From Hysterium pulicare CBS 123377 (taxonomy: Eukaryota > Ascomycota > Dothideomycetes > Hysteriales > Hysteriaceae), in contig AJFK01000905.1 of NCBI GenBank assembly GCA_000467715.1, positions 1 through 44,151 on the forward strand: DNA of 44,151 nt, in the 5' to 3' direction. A program made the translations under genes and the position numbers. Below the pieces are notes generated by a model. The model saw nothing but the letters and a program-made list of their open reading frames with translations. It searched no databases and was not told the DNA's origin. Positions 39,802-44,151 of this stretch are shown one piece after another (the first letter of the stretch is position 1; every line of letters begins with the position of its first letter).

Positions 39802-41557
39802 AGGTTGCTGTTCCCTCATGGTTGCATACAAGGCATATGAAGTTGATAGGAATTAGTGTGAAGTAACCTTACATCTTCCAGTGCCCAAAATATACCCTCT
39901 TAGATTTGGAATTTTGATCTGGTTGCATTTCGCCATTGCCGCAGCGCCTTTATTGCATCCAGGAGTGAACGGAGATGAGTTCTCCGATGCCGCTCCCCAA
40001 ACGCCTCCGATTCCCTGCAGCGGGGAAGGCCGAAGATCGCGACCGGGTCTCAATAAGTCGGCTATTGTTCCTCATTGTGGTGTCTTGATACAGCTCGACA
40101 CGCCACCAACCTTTCCACTGTTACCCGGCAGCGTTCGACGTACAATCCAATCGTCAATCTGAATCACAGGCATTAACGTCGAGGATCTACGTCAGGCCTG
40201 TGACGACTATATGTCTAACTAGACAACCTGGAATGCTATTCTATGGTAGATTTAGGTGATCTGGTGTGGATCAACTTTTGATACCGTAGTCGCACAACTA
40301 TCGCGGCGGGAGTAACCTTCTTGCCGTCGCATATTCTCGATAGTGATTCTTGGCTATAATACGCCATGCGGCAACCACGGAAAGCTGTGTGGTAATTAAA
40401 TTTTCTTGCATAGGCCCACTGTACCCAATCAATCACTATCGAAAATAACGTTGCCTAAAACGGTTACTCCCGCCGTTCTAACTGCGTGACCAGCCGCAGT
40501 AAAGGATTCACCCAGGCTCTTCGAGATTGGCGATAGCTCTCACAACGTCACAACAAACTTAGTTTGCATCGCATTAACAGCAGAAATAGGTTCTTTATAA
40601 TCCGAAAGATGAAATGAGCTCCGCGCGTTTGTCAAAGGATTAGCTTACCACTTCTCAAAGCCCTTAACGGTGATGTTGTGGGTTGAAGGCGATAAATTGG
40701 CGGCGTCAATCGTCATTGAAGATGCCATGCACTTTCACTTGCCAAGGTGAACTCTTTACTGTGACTTCAGTATACTAGCGGTCTAGAAGGCGGGGTCGAG
40801 AGTGCGACTGGCACGCCTTTCAGCCACAGCCAAATATGGTTTCCATTGCTTTTTCAAATTCTTGCATATACGACCTGCGATCAGACCCGTGATTAGCAGG
40901 AAGACGACCATTTTGGGCGCTGCACGCATCGAGGCTTACGGCTCACAGAAAGTACCGTCCGTCCGTTGGCTGTTTTCTTCGCTGTTGTTTCCTCCACATC
41001 CATCCCAAACTACTATTGCTGTCAAGGCCAAGGCCCAAATATGTCACCTGACACGAACATTCATGAAAACATACCTCGACTTGAACCCTTTTTGCTGTAC
41101 ATATTTGCTTCCGTAGTCGAGGCCACCAACATATGGGACTTTTCCGCATCGGCACGTCAGACATCTGCCGACCCTCATGTCCGCCAAATCTGCAGCTGTA
41201 GCCCTTATGCTTCTACTAATGTGTGGCTACTTTTTGCTGCACTCATCGAGCGCCATGTTGTCTGCGGGGACTCTTACTTGTCCCTCTCTCGATCTAAACG
41301 GACCGTTCCAGTTAGTTAGCCGAATGTACATGTTCATGGCTAGCTGAATGAGTTCCATCATCATCGTCTAGCTTTAGCTCATCCAACTCTTAACACAGAT
41401 GAATTGCGGGATGTTACTCTCAAATCGTAGTGTACATCTTGAGCGTATGTATCGCGCTTTCGTCTCACAACTCTTTCAAACTGCCTCATCTCTGATCTAC
41501 TGGTTATCGACAATCTTCACAGACTTGAACACTATTCTAGTGTACGAATAACTCAGC
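39802..41557. other. Intergenic region with MITE-like element
   Basis: 1.76 kb without a supported gene. It holds the inverted-repeat element at 40304-40475. The frame at 39881-40162 begins at GTG after a possible acceptor and has a hydrophobic start, but there is no partner exon. The multicopper oxidase promoter occupies the right end. Confidence 0.5.
40304..40475. mobile_element. 172-bp MITE-like element with 45-bp terminal inverted repeats
   Basis: The outer 14 bp of both ends are exact reverse complements (CGGCGGGAGTAACC at 40304-40317, GGTTACTCCCGCCG at 40462-40475). Inner matching blocks include CGATAGTGATT/AATCACTATCG, giving about 45-bp arms with roughly 75% identity by eye. A TA dinucleotide lies three bases outside each end, compatible with a TA-inserting Tc1/mariner-type element. 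Only about 80 bp of AT-rich interior remains and there is no coding sequence, so it would need a transposase elsewhere. Confidence 0.75.
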
Positions 41558-44085
41558 ATGAAGCTGTTCGCCCGTTTCTGGGCGGTGGTTACCCACCTGC
41601 TTAATCTTGCCACCTTCTCCCCATTCAGCGACGACACATTTGGCCAAACACCCCTGCTTGGGAATAAGCCCTCAACAGCAGACGAACTCTCCGTACCTCT
41701 ACTCGAAACTGTTCCCTCAACTACAGATGGGCCCCCTGGACCTATCTTCCCACCTCCAGGTAGCGGAAGTGACAACTTTACCTGCAATTATACGAGCATG
41801 GTTGGCTTTCGTGCCTGTTCGACACCCGAGGACCGGACCTGTTGGCTTACCAACGATGCCGGAACAACATTCGACATACACACGGACTATGAATCCGTAT
41901 GGCCTCAAGGAGTGCTCCGCCAATATAAACTCGATATCTCCAATGGTTCGATTAACGCGGACGGTGAAATCTTCTCCGAGGCTAAGTTATTTGACGATAT
42001 ATATCCAGGCCCATGGCTGCAGGCTTGCTGGGGTGATACAGTCGAGGTCACGGTCAATAATCACCTGATATATAATGGAACCAGTGTCCATTGGCATGGG
42101 ATCCGGCAATTATTTACAATGCATATGGATGGCGTGAATGGTAGAAATGCCATTACTCCTGTTCCTTCGAGTTTTCTCGCTAACCATTGCTCAACGTAGG
42201 CATAACTCAGTGCCCTATTGCTCCGAACGACTCATTTGTCTATAACTGGACTGCAACACAGTATGGCTCCTCATGGTGTATGTTACCGTTAAAGATTGTA
42301 GCAGTCGTCGTTCTTTGATGATCTACTTTAGTTTTCTTTTTCTGAAGTGATATTGCTACGGGTTCTGCAGAAGTCTACTCGAGAGCTCAAGTACAGTATC
42401 AAGACGTCGTTTGAATATGCTGCTAACTTTTTGCCTCTTTTTCAAGATCACTCCCACTTCTCTCTTCAATACGCGGACGGGCTTGCGGGCCCTTTGGTCA
42501 GTTCCTTCTCTTTGTTCCCCATATTTGCCCATTATTTCTTACAAAGCTCTACATAGACTCTTCACGGACCGAGTTCATGCCCCTACGATGAAGCTGCTGA
42601 TATTCCAACGCTTATGTCGGATTGGTGTGAGTAGACCATTTTCCCGCCAAAACAATCCGCACGCTTCGCACTGACCCGCTCATAGACCACAATAGTGCAT
42701 TCGAGGCTCAATATCTCGGAGCACTGAACAAGACTCTCCTCTTGAATGGAACCGGGGACGCCAGCCGTTTTGGCTATGAATCAACTGACCCTCCTCCACC
42801 ATACACCCTTATATTTCAGAATCAGACTTCTCCTCGTCCCAAGAGATATCTTCTCCGACTCATCAATGTTTCCTTTGACACTACTTTCATCTTTTCCATT
42901 GATAATCATACCCTCAAGGTCACCAGCGTCGACTTTGTTCCTATTCGCCCCTATACAACCTCTTCAGTACTGATCGGGATCGGACAACGCTACAATGTGG
43001 TCGTTGAGGCCAGTCCGGTGAATGCTCCGTCTAATATGACAGATTTCTGGATCCGAGCTGCGATTGCGGACTGCTTCGGGCAGAGGCATCAGGATGAAAA
43101 CGGTAAAAAAGCCACCTACCCAACTAACTACGATCGAGCCGGCATTCTACGTTACGACAACTCCAGCATAGCTAAACCAAATTCATATGCGTGGTCTGAC
43201 ATCACGTACACATGCTCTGACGAAGATTACACGAAAATCCATCCGATAGTCCCTTGGAATGTAGGTCCTGCTGCCAATGGTCCCCCTCCTGGCGATCCTA
43301 AGGGTGAGCTCGAAGACGTCACGAATGGAAATGGGCCGTATCCCAGGGCTTTTCTCGATATGCATCCTTCCAATTCCAATTTTAACCCTCTCCGTATCAA
43401 CTATAGCGATCCAATTTTCTTGCGTCTTGACAACACCGGTGGCTGGCCGGACGATTGGGTTATTATCCCTGAGAGTTACTTCGAGAATCAATGGGTAAGC
43501 TCTCAAAAGAGCGTGCGTCTACAGAAAAATCACTGACAGGGCCATCCATAGATATACTTGGTGGTCGAAGGTCTAGGTGGACAGCATCCTGTATGCATGA
43601 ACCTCATAGTGTACTCGCCTGAACTTTCGCTAATCTCGAAACAGATTCATGTACATGGCCATGATTTCGCAATCTTGAATACGTCGCCGAACACGAAATA
43701 CAATGGCTCAACAGTCCAGCTGAATCTTATGAACCCCGCACGACGCGATGTAGTACTGCTTCCTGCTGGTGGCTTCGTTGTAATCGCATTCAGAGCCGAT
43801 AACCCGGGTTCTTGGCTCGTGCATTGCCACATTGCAGCTCATGCGGGAGGGGGACTGGCTGCGCAGATTCTTGAACGTCGAATAGACGCAGATGCCTTTT
43901 GGCCCCATGCAACCTCTCATGCAATTAATGAAACGCGAAAAGTGTGCAAAAAATGGGACACTTGGCAGAAGAATTGCACCAATTGGTATCCAGGAGATGG
44001 ATCGAGCTGTCCGGCAAATTGCACTCAAAAACATCCAGAGCTGAAAGATCCATTATATTGCTTCCAAGACGACTCAGGCATTTGA
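41558..44085 (+). CDS. Laccase-like multicopper oxidase
   Basis: Seven exons: 41558-42140, 42200-42277, 42447-42496, 42557-42626, 42686-43494, 43552-43590 and 43645-44085, giving 689 aa. The second intron is 169 bp; the others are 54-60 bp. The N-terminus is hydrophobic (MKLFARFWAVVTHLLNLATF), a likely signal peptide, followed by a Pro/Ser-rich segment. Copper ligands are intact: HWHG (178-180), WYHSHFSLQY (222-224), HVHGHDF (545-549) and HCHIAAH (603-609). Leu614 is in the axial position ten residues after Cys604, as in many laccases. Many N-glycosylation sequons are present. The family oxidises phenolic or related substrates outside the cell or during pigment formation and reduces O2 to water. 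The substrate cannot be told. Several junctions split the copper motifs, so unspliced reading is uninformative. Confidence 0.92.
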
Positions 44086-44151
44086 GCTCGCCATCTCCTT
44101 GAAATTCATCACCCGTGAAATACTTGGCCATGAAGGGGGGGGGGGGGCCAT
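44086..44151. other. Window end with G homopolymer
   Basis: A run of about 14 G residues (44135-44148) lies two or three bases from the end of the window, just past the multicopper oxidase stop. It may be an assembly or polymerase artefact. Confidence 0.6.

Noticed and set aside
39881-40162. 93-codon plus-strand frame with a hydrophobic start, preceded by a possible acceptor
   Set aside because: It starts at GTG, no upstream exon with an ATG and matching phase was found, and the end has no family resemblance. It could be a remnant but is not supportable.
1-44151. CRISPR arrays, tRNA or rRNA genes
   Set aside because: No spaced identical repeats of CRISPR type and no cloverleaf or rRNA segment was noticed by eye. 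A tRNAscan run would settle the tRNA point.

Overview
The window is a filamentous ascomycete (Pezizomycotina) nuclear segment. Evidence: genes on both strands, mostly short GT-AG introns of 47-89 bp (one of 169 bp) with CTAAC/CTGAC-type branch points, and typically fungal families (HET domain, DUF6594, Mtd1-type dehydrogenase, CBM18 chitin binding, HSP70-like ATPases, multicopper oxidase). A leotiomycete-like genome is my guess from overall style; no marker proves it. Exon structures below were built by hand from splice signals and reading-frame continuity, and each joined model closes in frame.

Region 1 (1-16.4 kb) is a gene-dense housekeeping block: a proline/glutamine-rich zinc-ribbon protein (-), a DUF6594 membrane protein (+), the cross-link repair nuclease Pso2/Snm1 (-), a small cysteine-rich protein (+), the eight-exon CIA/DNA-repair scaffold Mms19 (-), NAD-dependent methylenetetrahydrofolate dehydrogenase (+), the ribosome assembly factor Rpf2 (-) and a CGFS monothiol glutaredoxin of the Grx3/4 type (+). 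Mms19/Mtd1 and Rpf2/Grx are two divergent pairs with short shared promoters. Mms19 and Grx3/4 both act in cytosolic Fe-S protein biogenesis, and Snm1 and Mms19 both in genome maintenance.

Region 2 (16.4-21.2 kb) is gene-poor. It holds a heavily decayed tandem array of about ten units of roughly 200 bp, then a small coiled-coil ORF bracketed by other short repeats.

Region 3 (21.2-33 kb) is accessory and surface/secretion oriented: a secreted Kelch propeller protein, a small secreted four-cysteine protein, a HET-domain protein whose upstream region is a duplicate of that of the small secreted protein, a cysteine-rich single-pass membrane protein, a tiny protein built from duplicated exon modules, a CBM18 chitin-binding mucin-like protein, and a small two-exon gene on the minus strand.

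Region 4 (33-44.15 kb) carries a cytochrome P450 with a perfect Zn2Cys6-type palindrome in its promoter, an HSP70-like ATPase, a divergently placed coiled-coil protein, a 172-bp terminal-inverted-repeat element (MITE-like), and a seven-exon laccase-like multicopper oxidase. The window ends at a G homopolymer next to the sequence end.

The best candidates for something undescribed are the decayed 200-bp array, the shared upstream sequence of the secreted-protein and HET genes, the exon-module mini-protein, and two small genes (7530-8049 and 31957-32351) that are visible only after splicing.
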